Assembly: GCF_000967865.1 (NCBI RefSeq)
Contig: NZ_JXRU01000025.1
Span: 1-64,000, forward strand
DNA length: 64,000 nt
Source: Microbacterium sp. SA39
GTDB lineage: Bacteria; Actinomycetota; Actinomycetes; Actinomycetales; Microbacteriaceae
Reading direction: 5' to 3'
In this document: piece by piece, positions 8,254 through 16,667 of the stretch
Layout of the letters: each line of letters begins with the position of its first letter
How positions within the stretch are numbered: the first letter of the stretch is position 1
Notes under the pieces: model-generated
The model's database searches: none
Seen by the model: only the letters and a program-made list of their open reading frames with translations
Told to the model about the DNA's origin: nothing
Translations under genes and position numbers: made by a program

Positions 8254-9462
8254 GTGCTCGAAGAAGCAGACCGGTACGCCGGCTACACCGCCTACGACTA
8301 CCTCGAAGCGGGTAAGGACTACCGAGAGTTCCGCTACGCCAAGCAGATCGGCCGTGTGGCGGCCTACGAAGGTCTCGACCTCAGCGACACGCAGAAGGAG
8401 CGCACCGAGCGCCTGCTGCGCGAGGAGACCGTGATCTCCCTGCACGAGCACGTGCAGGTCTTCCCGGAGGACATGGGGGAGCTGCGCGATCACATCCGTC
8501 AGGGCCGGGAACCCACCGGCTACCAGGGGCTGGCGCGCTCGGGTCTCACCGCCGTCTTCGACAACGGCATGGACGGCACCTGCTGCATCTCGAGCGATGC
8601 CGGCTGGAAGTATCAGGACGTGCTGTTCGATCTCGGCGTGCGCATGGCCGACCTCGCGCACCAGGACTTCGTGATCAAGGCCGAGTCGATCAAAGACATC
8701 CGGCACGCGGCCGAGACCGGACGGGTCGCCCACATCTTCGCGCTCGAGGCGTCGACCATGATCGAGAACGAGGTCGACCGGCTCGACGTGCTCTACGGCT
8801 TCGGCGTGCGACAGATGGGCATCGCCTACTCGGAGGCCAACATGCTGGGTGGCGGGCTCAAGGAGCGCGGCGACGGGGGACTCACGTACTTCGGCGAGCG
8901 CGCCGTCGAGCGCATGAACAAGCTCGGCATCGCTATCGACATCTCGCACTCCGGCGACCAGACATGCCTCGATGTGATCGCCCATTCGAAGCTGCCGGTG
9001 TTCATCACGCATGCAGGTGCCCGCGGACTGTGGCCGACGAACCGGATGAAGACCGACGAGACGATCATCCAGTGCGCGAAGCGCGGTGGCGTGATCGGCA
9101 TCGAGGCCGCTCCGCACACGACCATCTCGCCGCAGCATCCGAAGCACTCGCTCGAATCCGTGATGGACCACTTCCAGTACTGTGTCGACCTGGTGGGGCT
9201 CGAGCACGTCAGCTTCGGCCCCGATACGCTCTTCGGCGACCACGTGGGGCTCCACGACGCCTTCTCGTCGAACCTCTCGCTCGGTCAGGCGCACGCCAAC
9301 GTCGAGTACGAGAAGCAGCCGTACGTCGATGGCATCGAGAACCCGGCCGAAGCCTTCTACAACATCATCGGCTGGCTTGTGAAGCACGACTACTCCGACG
9401 ACGAGATCCGCGCCGTCGTCGGTGGGAACACCATGCGCGTACTCGAGGAGGTTTGGGTCTGA
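8254..9462 (+). CDS. M19 (renal dipeptidase) family hydrolase with altered metal motif
   Basis: A 402-residue cytoplasmic protein of the membrane-dipeptidase family, zinc enzymes that cleave dipeptides and some other amides. Preserved family positions include Glu165 (FALEAS), His232 (DISHSG), His253 and Arg257 (ITHAGAR) and Asp324 (SFGPDT). The first metal motif, normally His-x-Asp in DGHND, is here LHEHV (His64-Glu65-His66), so the bridging-site aspartate is replaced by histidine. GTG start with AAGGAG upstream. Its stop overlaps the ATG of the binding-protein gene. Together with the transporter and the M24 homologue it probably processes an imported peptide or amide; the exact substrate is unknown. 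Confidence 0.88.
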   Translation: MLEEADRYAGYTAYDYLEAGKDYREFRYAKQIGRVAAYEGLDLSDTQKERTERLLREETVISLHEHVQVFPEDMGELRDHIRQGREPTGYQGLARSGLTAVFDNGMDGTCCISSDAGWKYQDVLFDLGVRMADLAHQDFVIKAESIKDIRHAAETGRVAHIFALEASTMIENEVDRLDVLYGFGVRQMGIAYSEANMLGGGLKERGDGGLTYFGERAVERMNKLGIAIDISHSGDQTCLDVIAHSKLPVFITHAGARGLWPTNRMKTDETIIQCAKRGGVIGIEAAPHTTISPQHPKHSLESVMDHFQYCVDLVGLEHVSFGPDTLFGDHVGLHDAFSSNLSLGQAHANVEYEKQPYVDGIENPAEAFYNIIGWLVKHDYSDDEIRAVVGGNTMRVLEEVWV

Positions 9463-11081
9463 TGAAGCACAGCAGGTTCCTCGCGCTCGGCGCGGCCGCG
9501 GCTCTCGCCGCCGGTCTCGCCGCCTGCGCACCCACCGCGCCGGAGCCGGGGGAGACCTCCGGCAGCACCGGGCCGAGCGATGAGACGCTCAGCATCGGCA
9601 CGACGACCGACGTGGTCAACTTCAACCCGGTCCTCGGCAACAGCCGGACCGACTCGTGGATCACCAACCTGATGTACCCCCACCTCCTCAGCATCAGTGA
9701 GGACGGCACCAAGGAGGCCCACGTGGCCACCGACTGGGGCTACGTCGACGACACCACCGGCTTCTACGAGATCCGCGACGATCTGACGTGGAGCGATGGC
9801 GAGCCTCTCACGGCCGAGGACGTCGCATGGACCCTGAACGCGGTCAAGCGCGACCAGGCTCCCGGAACGTTCTTCGGTCAGCTCGGCAACCTCGACACCG
9901 CGACGGCGGTGTCGGAGACGCGAGTCGAGCTCACGCTCACGCAGCCGGACTCGTCGATCATCGAGGAGATCGGGTTCTGGGGCGTCGTCGTCCCGAAGCA
10001 CGTGTTCGAGCCGAAGGGATCGATCGCCGAGTTCCCGAACGACGGGAGCGACGGCGGCTGGGTGGGCATGGGACCGTTCGTGCTGAGCGACTTCCAGGTC
10101 GGCCAGCACTACACGCTCGAGCGCGTCGAGGACTACCCGCTCGTCGAGGGCGGAGTCCCCGGTCCCGCGGAGGTCGTCTACCGCGTCTACCCGGACGTGA
10201 ACACCGAGATCCTCGCCTTGCAGAGTGGCGAGATCGACGTGATCGCGAACGCCCTTCCGCCGGCGCAGGTCGAGCAGCTCAGCAACACCGACGGGCTGCA
10301 GGTCGTCGAGGCACCGGGTCTCGGTTACGCCCACCTCGTCTACAACATGGAGAAGCCCGACCTCGCCAAGACCGAGGTGCGTCAGGCTCTCGCCCATGCC
10401 GTCGACTACGAGGCGATCCGCACCGTCGTGCTGCAGGGCCAAGCCGTCTCGACCGGCTCCAGCGCACTCATGCCGGTGCTGGCGAAGTATTACGACGACT
10501 CCGTCACCGAGTACGAGTTCGACCCCGAGAAGTCGCGCTCTCTCATGGAGGATGCCGGATACACGGCGAACGCTGATGGGAACTTCCCCGTCTCGTTCCG
10601 CCTGATCTACTCGCTCCAGGACAGCGTCACCAGTCAGTGGGCGCAGCTCGTGAAGGACAGCGCGGCAGAGGCGGGCATCACGATCGAGCTGCAGGGCACC
10701 GAGCGGAACACATACCTCTCGATGACCAACGCGGGCGACTACGACATCTACGCCGGCAACTTCGCGATCATGGACGACCCGGTGACGAACTTCGCCCTGT
10801 CGTACCTGCCGGGTGGAGCGATCAACTACACCCACGTCGACGACCCAGAGCTCAACGCCCTGATCGAAGAGGGCATGGTCACCTTCGAGGAGGACCGGAA
10901 GATCTCCATCATGCGCGAGGCCAACAAGATCGTGCAGGAGCAGGTCTACGACAACATCATGTACACGCAGAACCTGTTCTTCGCCGCCAGCGACGAATGG
11001 TCCGGCTTCATCTCGAAGCCGAGTGAGCTGCTCTCGATCGTCAACCCGCTCTCGCTCGCGAGCGCGCATCCGGTCGAATAA
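9462..11081 (+). CDS. peptide ABC transporter lipoprotein, solute-binding (DppA/OppA family)
   Basis: Family 5 extracellular solute-binding protein of 539 residues. The N-terminus is a lipoprotein signal with lipobox Leu19-Ala-Ala-Cys22, followed by a flexible Pro/Glu/Ser/Thr stretch, so it should be tethered to the outer face of the membrane. The body shows the family pattern LTWSDGEPLTAEDVAWTLN and later VRQALAHAVDYEAI. ATG 9462 overlaps the dipeptidase stop; a longer frame from inside that gene was rejected because the signal peptide starts at 9462. It would deliver ligand to the permeases at 11113 and 12072. Confidence 0.94.
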   Translation: MKHSRFLALGAAAALAAGLAACAPTAPEPGETSGSTGPSDETLSIGTTTDVVNFNPVLGNSRTDSWITNLMYPHLLSISEDGTKEAHVATDWGYVDDTTGFYEIRDDLTWSDGEPLTAEDVAWTLNAVKRDQAPGTFFGQLGNLDTATAVSETRVELTLTQPDSSIIEEIGFWGVVVPKHVFEPKGSIAEFPNDGSDGGWVGMGPFVLSDFQVGQHYTLERVEDYPLVEGGVPGPAEVVYRVYPDVNTEILALQSGEIDVIANALPPAQVEQLSNTDGLQVVEAPGLGYAHLVYNMEKPDLAKTEVRQALAHAVDYEAIRTVVLQGQAVSTGSSALMPVLAKYYDDSVTEYEFDPEKSRSLMEDAGYTANADGNFPVSFRLIYSLQDSVTSQWAQLVKDSAAEAGITIELQGTERNTYLSMTNAGDYDIYAGNFAIMDDPVTNFALSYLPGGAINYTHVDDPELNALIEEGMVTFEEDRKISIMREANKIVQEQVYDNIMYTQNLFFAASDEWSGFISKPSELLSIVNPLSLASAHPVE

Positions 11082-11112
11082 CACCGCTGGAATCTCGAGG
11101 AAGGTCGCCCGG

Positions 11113-12075
11113 GTGTCCCGAGCATCATTCATTCTCCGTCAGGTAGGCAGAGGTCTGCTCACGATCTGGTTCGCCGTGACCGTGACGTTCCTGCTCCTGC
11201 GCCTGCTGCCGGGCGATCCGGCGCTGGCGCTGGCGAGCCCGAACATGACAGAAGCGATCCGGGCGACCATCCTCGAGCAGTACGGCCTGGACCAGCCGCT
11301 CATCGTGCAGTACGGCCTGTACATGTGGCAGCTGGTCCAGGGCAACCTCGGCATCTCGTTCACCCAATCGATCCCCGTGCTCGACGTGCTTCTGCAGCGG
11401 CTGCCGTGGACACTCCTGCTGACGCTCACCGCGCTGGTGCTCACGATCGTCATCGGCATCCCGCTGGGAGTCGCGGCCGCCGCGCGCAAGGGACGCTTCC
11501 TCGACCGGGCGGTACAGATCGTCGGAGTCACGGGGCAGTCGCTCTTCGTTCCGAGCGTGGCGATCCTGCTGCTGTTCGTGTTCGGCTTGAACCTCGGCTG
11601 GTTCCCGATCGGGGGCGCCTACACGAACGACACCTACGGCATGGACTGGTACCTCAGCGTCGCGCAGCATCTCGTCCTGCCCGCGGTATCGCTCATGCTG
11701 ATCCAGGTGGGATCGTACGTCCTGACGATGCGCTCGACGCTCATCGAGACCCTCGGCGAGGACTACATCCTGCTGGCGAAGGCGAACGGCCTCCGTGGGC
11801 GTCGTATCCTCTGGAAGCACGCGCTCCGCAACGCGCTCCTCCCGACCACGACCCTGATCGGTCTGCAGCTCGGATTCCTCGTCGGCGGGGCGGTGCTCAC
11901 CGAGACGGTCTTCGCCTACCCGGGGATCGGCCGCGGGATCTACGAGGCGGTCACGCAGCTCGACTTCCCGGTTCTGCAGGGCGCGTTCCTCATGCTCGCC
12001 ACGACCGTCGTGGTCGCGAACACGATCACCGACATCATCTACGGCTATCTGGACCCGAGAGTGAAGACCTCATGA
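11113..12075 (+). CDS. peptide ABC transporter permease (DppB type)
   Basis: A 320-residue membrane protein with about six transmembrane helices. It begins with the DppB-type LRQVGRGLLTIWFAVTVTF helix and has the EAA-loop region EDYILLAKANGLRGRRILWKHALRN that contacts the ATPase. Start set at GTG 11113, behind GAGGAAGG at 11097-11104, rather than a longer frame running back into the binding-protein gene. The stop overlaps the next permease ATG by 4 nt. Confidence 0.93.
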   Translation: MSRASFILRQVGRGLLTIWFAVTVTFLLLRLLPGDPALALASPNMTEAIRATILEQYGLDQPLIVQYGLYMWQLVQGNLGISFTQSIPVLDVLLQRLPWTLLLTLTALVLTIVIGIPLGVAAAARKGRFLDRAVQIVGVTGQSLFVPSVAILLLFVFGLNLGWFPIGGAYTNDTYGMDWYLSVAQHLVLPAVSLMLIQVGSYVLTMRSTLIETLGEDYILLAKANGLRGRRILWKHALRNALLPTTTLIGLQLGFLVGGAVLTETVFAYPGIGRGIYEAVTQLDFPVLQGAFLMLATTVVVANTITDIIYGYLDPRVKTS

Positions 12076-12971
12076 CCGCGCCGCTTCCTTCCTCCGTCCC
12101 CCTGCTGCCCTCCGAGCCCGCCGCCGTGGGCAGCGAGCGCGCGGGCGCGCACACCTGGCGCGCGTTCCGCCGTGACCCGCTCGGCATGATCTCGCTAGGA
12201 CTACTGATCCTGCTCGTCGCCATCGCGCTCGCCGCACCCCTGATCGCGCCGTATCCGGCGAGCTACGGGCCGGATGTGCTGCAGCCGCCGAGCGGAGACC
12301 ACTGGTTCGGCACCGACGCGCTCGGCCGCGACGTGTTCGCCGAGGTCATCTGGGGAACGCAGCAGAGCGTACTCGTCGCCGTGGCGGCATCCGTGATAGC
12401 GATCGTGTTCGGCACGATCATCGCGGTGATCGGCGCCTACTTCCGCAAGCTCGACACCATCATCAGCGTGATCGTCGACATGACGCTCTCCCTGCCGGTG
12501 CTGCCCCTGATGATCCTGATCGCCGCTCTCGTCGGGCCGAGCACGTCGACCATCATCTTCGTGGTCGCGGCCTTCTCGTGGCCGGAGGTGACGCGCCTCG
12601 TGCGGTCCCAGGCGCTGACGGTCGTCGGTCTGCCCTATGTCGACGCGTCCCGACTCATGACCACCTCGCCGCTGTGGATCATCTCGCGGCATCTGCTGCC
12701 GGCGGTCACTCCGGTGGTCGTCGTCTCGGTCGTCGTGACGGCGTCGCGCGCCGTGCTCTCGGCTGCAGGGCTCGCGTTCCTCGGGCTGGGCGATCCGACC
12801 ACGTGGTCCTGGGGGCGCGTGCTCTACGAGGCCCAGCAAGCCGGGGCGATGGTGAGCGCCTGGTGGCTCACTCTGTTCCCGTCGATCGCGATCCTGATCC
12901 TGGTGCTGTCAGCCACACTGCTCTCGATCGCCTACAACGACGCGCGCAACCCGCGTCATCTGGCCCGTTAG
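12072..12971 (+). CDS. peptide ABC transporter permease (DppC type)
   Basis: A 299-residue partner permease. It has an N-terminal cytoplasmic stretch, a first helix (MISLGLLILLVAIALAAPLIA), the typical DppC motif HWFGTDALGRDVFAEVIWG and about five further helices. The ATG overlaps the DppB-type stop. With the binding protein and the divergent fused ATPase this makes a complete importer. A 9-bp gap with GGAGG separates it from the M24 gene. Confidence 0.93.
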   Translation: MTAPLPSSVPLLPSEPAAVGSERAGAHTWRAFRRDPLGMISLGLLILLVAIALAAPLIAPYPASYGPDVLQPPSGDHWFGTDALGRDVFAEVIWGTQQSVLVAVAASVIAIVFGTIIAVIGAYFRKLDTIISVIVDMTLSLPVLPLMILIAALVGPSTSTIIFVVAAFSWPEVTRLVRSQALTVVGLPYVDASRLMTTSPLWIISRHLLPAVTPVVVVSVVVTASRAVLSAAGLAFLGLGDPTTWSWGRVLYEAQQAGAMVSAWWLTLFPSIAILILVLSATLLSIAYNDARNPRHLAR

Positions 12972-12980
12972 GAGGCTGTC

Positions 12981-14159
12981 GTGACGGATTTCGATCAGCG
13001 TCTCGCCCCGGAGTTCTTCGACCAGGTGCAGGCCCGCGTGCGCGAACGCCTGGTGGAGGAGGGCTTCGACGCGTTCCTCACCGATCATCCGGAGGACATC
13101 GCCTACCTCACCGGCTTCTTCCACCACCCATCGGAGCGTCCGGTCGCGGTGTGGATCGAGGCGACCGGACGTGTGGTGATGCTGCTCCCGGAGCTCGAGA
13201 GGGAGTACGCGCAGTCGCAGTCGTCACGCTCCGAACTGGTGGCCTTCTTCGAGTACCCGGGAGTCGTCGCGCCCTTCGACGTGCTCGCCCGCGCGGTCTC
13301 GCTTCGGGGGCGCGTCGGCTTCGCTTCGACCATGCCGTATCAGCGTCTGACCGCCGCACGCGCGGCGATGCCGGATGCCGAACTCATCGGCTCCGATCTC
13401 CTCACTCGCGCGCGGTACATCAAGTTCCCCGAGGAGGTGGCCCTGCATCGTGAGGCGGCGAGGATCACCGACCGGATGCTCGATGCCGGTGTACAGCTGG
13501 TCTCCGACGCCGTCGCTGCCGGCGGCGACCTGCCCACCGAGGCGGAACTCGAGAGACACGTGACCTCCGCGGGAACGCGTCTGATGTACGCCGAACACCG
13601 TAACGTCGTGGTGGCATCGCTGCTCGCGGGCGGGCTGGTGTACTCGGGCGCGAACTCCGCATTCCCGCACGGCCTGCCGTCGGTCAACCAGCTCAAGGCG
13701 GGTGACACGTTCATGCTGTCGCTCGGGTGCGCGGTCGGCGGGCGCTTCATCGAAGGGGAGCGGACCTTCGTCCTCGGCGAGCCGACCGCCGAGCAGCGGC
13801 GGTTCCACGACACGATCCACGCGGCTCAGCAGCTCGGTCGAGAAACGATCCGCCCCGGGCTCGAGTGCCGCGAGGCGAACCGGCTCTGCCTCGATGTGAT
13901 CCGCGAAGCCGACCTCGGCGAGTTCATCCGTCATCGTCAAGGCCACGGCATCGGACTCGGCATGCACGAGGCGCCCTGGCTGGAGGACGGCGATGCGACC
14001 GTGCTGGAGGTAGGCATGGTCGTATCGAACGAACCCGGGATCTACGTGCCCGGCCATGCGGGCTACCGCATCAGCGACAGCATGCTCGTGACGGAAGACG
14101 GCGCCGAGGCGCTGACGACCTTTCCCCGTGGTCTCGACGACTGCACCATCGCGCTCTGA
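12981..14159 (+). CDS. M24 pita-bread family protein, likely metal-depleted (creatinase/DoeA-like site)
   Basis: 392 residues: an N-terminal creatinase-like domain (about 1-150) and a C-terminal pita-bread domain. The Xaa-Pro peptidase landmarks SGANSAFPHGLPS, GHGIGLGMHEAP and NEPGIYVPG are present. Of the five metal ligands of aminopeptidase P, only two are intact: His322 and Glu351. The first Asp is Ser247 (in LSLGC), the second is Glu258 and the last Glu is Ser365 (RISDS). Loss of ligands is known in M24 members that are not metallopeptidases, such as creatinase and ectoine hydrolase. It is therefore probably a C-N hydrolase of unusual specificity, not a routine prolidase. GTG start behind GGAGG. 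Confidence 0.88.
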   Translation: MTDFDQRLAPEFFDQVQARVRERLVEEGFDAFLTDHPEDIAYLTGFFHHPSERPVAVWIEATGRVVMLLPELEREYAQSQSSRSELVAFFEYPGVVAPFDVLARAVSLRGRVGFASTMPYQRLTAARAAMPDAELIGSDLLTRARYIKFPEEVALHREAARITDRMLDAGVQLVSDAVAAGGDLPTEAELERHVTSAGTRLMYAEHRNVVVASLLAGGLVYSGANSAFPHGLPSVNQLKAGDTFMLSLGCAVGGRFIEGERTFVLGEPTAEQRRFHDTIHAAQQLGRETIRPGLECREANRLCLDVIREADLGEFIRHRQGHGIGLGMHEAPWLEDGDATVLEVGMVVSNEPGIYVPGHAGYRISDSMLVTEDGAEALTTFPRGLDDCTIAL

Positions 14160-14202
14160 CGCCTCCCCATCAACGCACCCGGATCTTCAGAAAGAGGACG
14201 AC

Positions 14203-15105
14203 ATGACATCCACCCCGCCGGTATCGCCGGAGTTCGCCGCAGCCACCAGCGACCACGAATGGGTCGAGATCAACGGCAACCACCTCGCCGTCGAAGTGCT
14301 CGGCCCCGAGGGCGCACCTGTCATCATCACGCATCACGGGGCGCCGGGGCTCGGTTCCCGGGCGGAGCCGCGCGCGAGCTTCGGACGCCTCGCCGACGAG
14401 TACCGGGTGGTCGTGTTCGACGCCAGGGGGAGTGGGCAGAGCGAGGGCGAGGGTACGTGCAGCCACGAGCAGTGGGCGGCCGACATCGATGGTCTGCGCG
14501 AGTGGGTCGGCGCCGAGAAGATCGTCATGGCCGGCGGATCGTACGGCGGGTTCATGGCGATGGAGTACGCACTGCGGTACCCGGACCGGGTCGCTGCCAT
14601 CGTGTTGCGCGACACGTCGGCCGACAACTCCAATGCGCACCTGGCCAGGGAGAACGCGCTCGCCTCGGACCGGGTGACCATCGACATGGAGAAGTTCGAC
14701 CGCATCGACGTCGGCCAGGTGCGCGACGACGAGGATCTGAAGGACTGCTGGCGGGAGATCCTGCCGCTCTACGACTTCGTGTTCGACCCTGAGGCGACGG
14801 AGCGCAAGGTGCAGGCGACGCCATACCGCTACCGCGCCCACAACTACGCGTTCTCGGTCAACCTCCCGAACTACGATCTCAAACCACGACTGCATGAGAT
14901 CGCGGTGCCGACACTCATCACCGTGGGGCGGACGGACTGGATCACGCCAGTATCGTGTAGCCAGGTGATCGCCGACCTCATCCCGGACTCCGAGATGGTG
15001 GTGTTCGAGAAGTCGGGTCACTCCCCGCAGATCGAGGAGGCAGAGGCGTGGACCGAGACCGTGCGCGCGTTCCTGCACCGGGTGCACCCGCCGCTGACCC
15101 GATGA
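14203..15105 (+). CDS. alpha/beta hydrolase, proline iminopeptidase-like (S33)
   Basis: A 300-residue alpha/beta hydrolase. It has the oxyanion region HHGAPGLG, the nucleophile elbow GGSYGG (Ser around residue 114), a cap domain and a C-terminal acid/His pair (VGRTDWITP, SGHSPQIEE). Proline iminopeptidases have this architecture, but the cap carries no motif that proves exopeptidase activity. ATG 14203 behind AAAGAGGA is chosen over a longer frame. The stop overlaps the regulator ATG. Inferred role: final hydrolysis step for the substrate imported by the cassette. Confidence 0.82.
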   Translation: MTSTPPVSPEFAAATSDHEWVEINGNHLAVEVLGPEGAPVIITHHGAPGLGSRAEPRASFGRLADEYRVVVFDARGSGQSEGEGTCSHEQWAADIDGLREWVGAEKIVMAGGSYGGFMAMEYALRYPDRVAAIVLRDTSADNSNAHLARENALASDRVTIDMEKFDRIDVGQVRDDEDLKDCWREILPLYDFVFDPEATERKVQATPYRYRAHNYAFSVNLPNYDLKPRLHEIAVPTLITVGRTDWITPVSCSQVIADLIPDSEMVVFEKSGHSPQIEEAEAWTETVRAFLHRVHPPLTR

Positions 15106-16136
15106 GCAGCATTCAGATCGGCCGCGAGGTCAGCGACCTCGACCGTCGCATCGTCGTCGCGCTGCAGCAGGACGGCCGAGCCAGCTGGACATCGATCGCC
15201 GAGTTCGCCGGAGCATCCGTGTCCACCGTCACCCGCCGCGGCCAGCAGCTGCTGGCCGAGGGTGTGGTGCGGGTGGGAATCGTGCCGACGCTGGGCAGCG
15301 AGGGGCATGTCGAGACCTTCTTCGTGCGGATCAACTGCACACCGGGGTCCCAGCTGACGGTCGCGCAAGAGCTCATCGGTTCGCCGTTCGTGCGGTTCGT
15401 GACGCTGGTGACCGGCAAGTTCGATGTGTTCGCCGAGGTCGTGATCCCCGGGGACTCCGCCACATACGCGCACGTGCTGACCGACCTGCAGGCGATTCCG
15501 GGCGTCGAGCGCTGGCGCAGCGATCTCGTCGTGCACACCTACAAGGTGAGCTTCGACTGGGGACGCCAGCTCTATGACGCCCACGCCGAGGCGACGAGCG
15601 ACCCGAAGTCATACATGCCCGCGCCGAACACCTGCGATCCGACGCATTTCGATGACGCAGATCGCGCGATCGTCGAGGAGTTGCGGCACAACGGCCGCGC
15701 ATCGTTCCCGTCGATCGGCGCGAAGCTCGACATGAATGAAAGCAGCGTGCGGCGCCGTTATGAGCGCATGCGCAACGCGGGCTGCCTCACGACAGTGACG
15801 ATGGTGCCGGCGTCGGCGCTGGGGATGAGCGCCGAGACGCTCCTCATCCTGCGTGTGGAGCCGTCACGGATCGCCTCTGTCGCGCAGACGCTCGCGCAGC
15901 ACGTCTCCGTGCGCTTCCTCGCCGCAGCGCTCGAGGAGAACTCGCTCTACTGCGAGATCATCCTTCCGAGCACCGAGACGCTCCACGATTTCCTCACCGG
16001 CACGATCGCGCACCTCAAGGGTGTGCGCGGCTGGAACGCCTCGATGGAACTCGTCTTCATGAAGCGCGGCTTCATCGAGACACCGTGGTGGCGCGCTCAG
16101 GTGGCCTCCGCCGGCGCGATCGACGTGGAGGCGTAG
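15102..16136 (+). CDS. double-length Lrp/AsnC family transcriptional regulator
   Basis: 344 residues, about twice a normal Lrp protein. There are two helix-turn-helix segments (about 12-58, LDRRIVVALQQDGRASWTSI; and about 183-228, ADRAIVEELRHNGRASFPSI), each followed by an AsnC/RAM-like ligand-sensing domain. The duplication suggests one chain does the work of a dimer, possibly binding asymmetric or paired sites. Being last in the peptidase-transporter operon, it most likely responds to the substrate and acts on the divergent region 8097-8253. ATG overlaps the hydrolase stop (ATGA). Confidence 0.9.
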   Translation: MSSIQIGREVSDLDRRIVVALQQDGRASWTSIAEFAGASVSTVTRRGQQLLAEGVVRVGIVPTLGSEGHVETFFVRINCTPGSQLTVAQELIGSPFVRFVTLVTGKFDVFAEVVIPGDSATYAHVLTDLQAIPGVERWRSDLVVHTYKVSFDWGRQLYDAHAEATSDPKSYMPAPNTCDPTHFDDADRAIVEELRHNGRASFPSIGAKLDMNESSVRRRYERMRNAGCLTTVTMVPASALGMSAETLLILRVEPSRIASVAQTLAQHVSVRFLAAALEENSLYCEIILPSTETLHDFLTGTIAHLKGVRGWNASMELVFMKRGFIETPWWRAQVASAGAIDVEA

Positions 16137-16141
16137 CGCTC

Positions 16142-16324
16142 TCAGAGGTCGTCGTCGTCCGCGTCTTCGGAGCCGGCTGCGACTCGGTCGGCTTCCGCGC
16201 TGTCGACGAGCGCGTCATCGACATCCGTGTCGGGCACCTGCTCGCCGTCGACCTCCCTCGTCGGGACGCCGTCGGTCTCGCCGCCGTCGGGGATCGGGAT
16301 GATGGGGGGAATCGGGTTCGACAT
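16142..16324 (-). CDS. small acidic protein, function unknown
   Basis: 60 residues with a proline-rich N-terminus (MSNPIPPIIPIPDGG) and a strongly acidic C-terminus ending EDADDDDL. A ribosome site GAAGGA lies 8-9 nt before the ATG. The composition is unlike a shadow of a neighbouring gene, and it occupies its own space between the regulator and the tRNA. Short acidic proteins with this opening are, to my recollection, common in Microbacterium; no function is known to me. Confidence 0.65.
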   Translation of the reverse strand: MSNPIPPIIPIPDGGETDGVPTREVDGEQVPDTDVDDALVDSAEADRVAAGSEDADDDDL

Positions 16325-16429
16325 GATGGCATCCTTCGCTCAGGGGAACTGGATGCCGCCACCGTACGGCGGACGATCGCAACGCGGTGAGCGGGTTGAC
16401 CGCGACTGAGGTGCGCGCTAAGACGGAAA

Positions 16430-16451
16430 AGCCCCCGTGTGAACGGGGGCT
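16430..16451 (-). terminator. rho-independent terminator of tRNA-Ala
   Basis: AGCCCCCGT, a four-base loop, then ACGGGGGCT. On the minus strand the stem is followed by CTTTTCC. It lies 6 bp downstream of the tRNA 3' end. Confidence 0.85.
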
Positions 16452-16457
16452 TCTCGG

Positions 16458-16530
16458 TGGACCTGAGGGGATTCGAACCCCTGACCCCCTGCATGCCATG
16501 CAGGTGCGCTACCAACTGCGCCACAGGCCC
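16458..16530 (-). tRNA. tRNA-Ala, anticodon GGC
   Basis: 73 nt on the minus strand: acceptor GGGCCTG pairs with CAGGTCC (one G-U), the D-arm contains GCAGTTGGTAGCGC, the anticodon stem CCTGC/GCAGG encloses loop ATGGCAT with anticodon GGC, and the T-arm carries GGGGTTCGAATCCCC. Discriminator A at 16458. The 3' CCA is not encoded. Decodes GCC and GCU alanine codons. Confidence 0.97.
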
Positions 16531-16564
16531 AAACGCTGCTTCCGGATGCCGGAGCAACTTGAAA

Positions 16565-16570
16565 AGAGTA
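16565..16570 (-). promoter_or_regulatory. probable -10 of the tRNA-Ala gene
   Basis: TACTCT on the minus strand, in an AT-rich patch about 35 nt upstream of the tRNA 5' end. It predicts a short 5' leader removed by RNase P. The overlapping TAGTAC at 16568-16573 is an alternative. Confidence 0.4.
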
Positions 16571-16667
16571 CTACACGAATCCGCGGGAGCACCAATCGGG
16601 ATGCGGCTCCCGGGCGCGTCGCCGGCACCTCCGGAACAACGGCGCGACCGGAGATGTTCCATACATC

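Noticed and set aside
9390..11132. 580-codon open frame antisense to the binding-protein gene
   Set aside because: High-GC shadow frame; composition is Arg/Asp/Val-rich repetition without a fold, no ribosome site, and the plus strand encodes a clear lipoprotein.
12981..14159. Plain annotation as Xaa-Pro aminopeptidase
   Set aside because: Three of five metal ligands are substituted, so only family membership is claimed.
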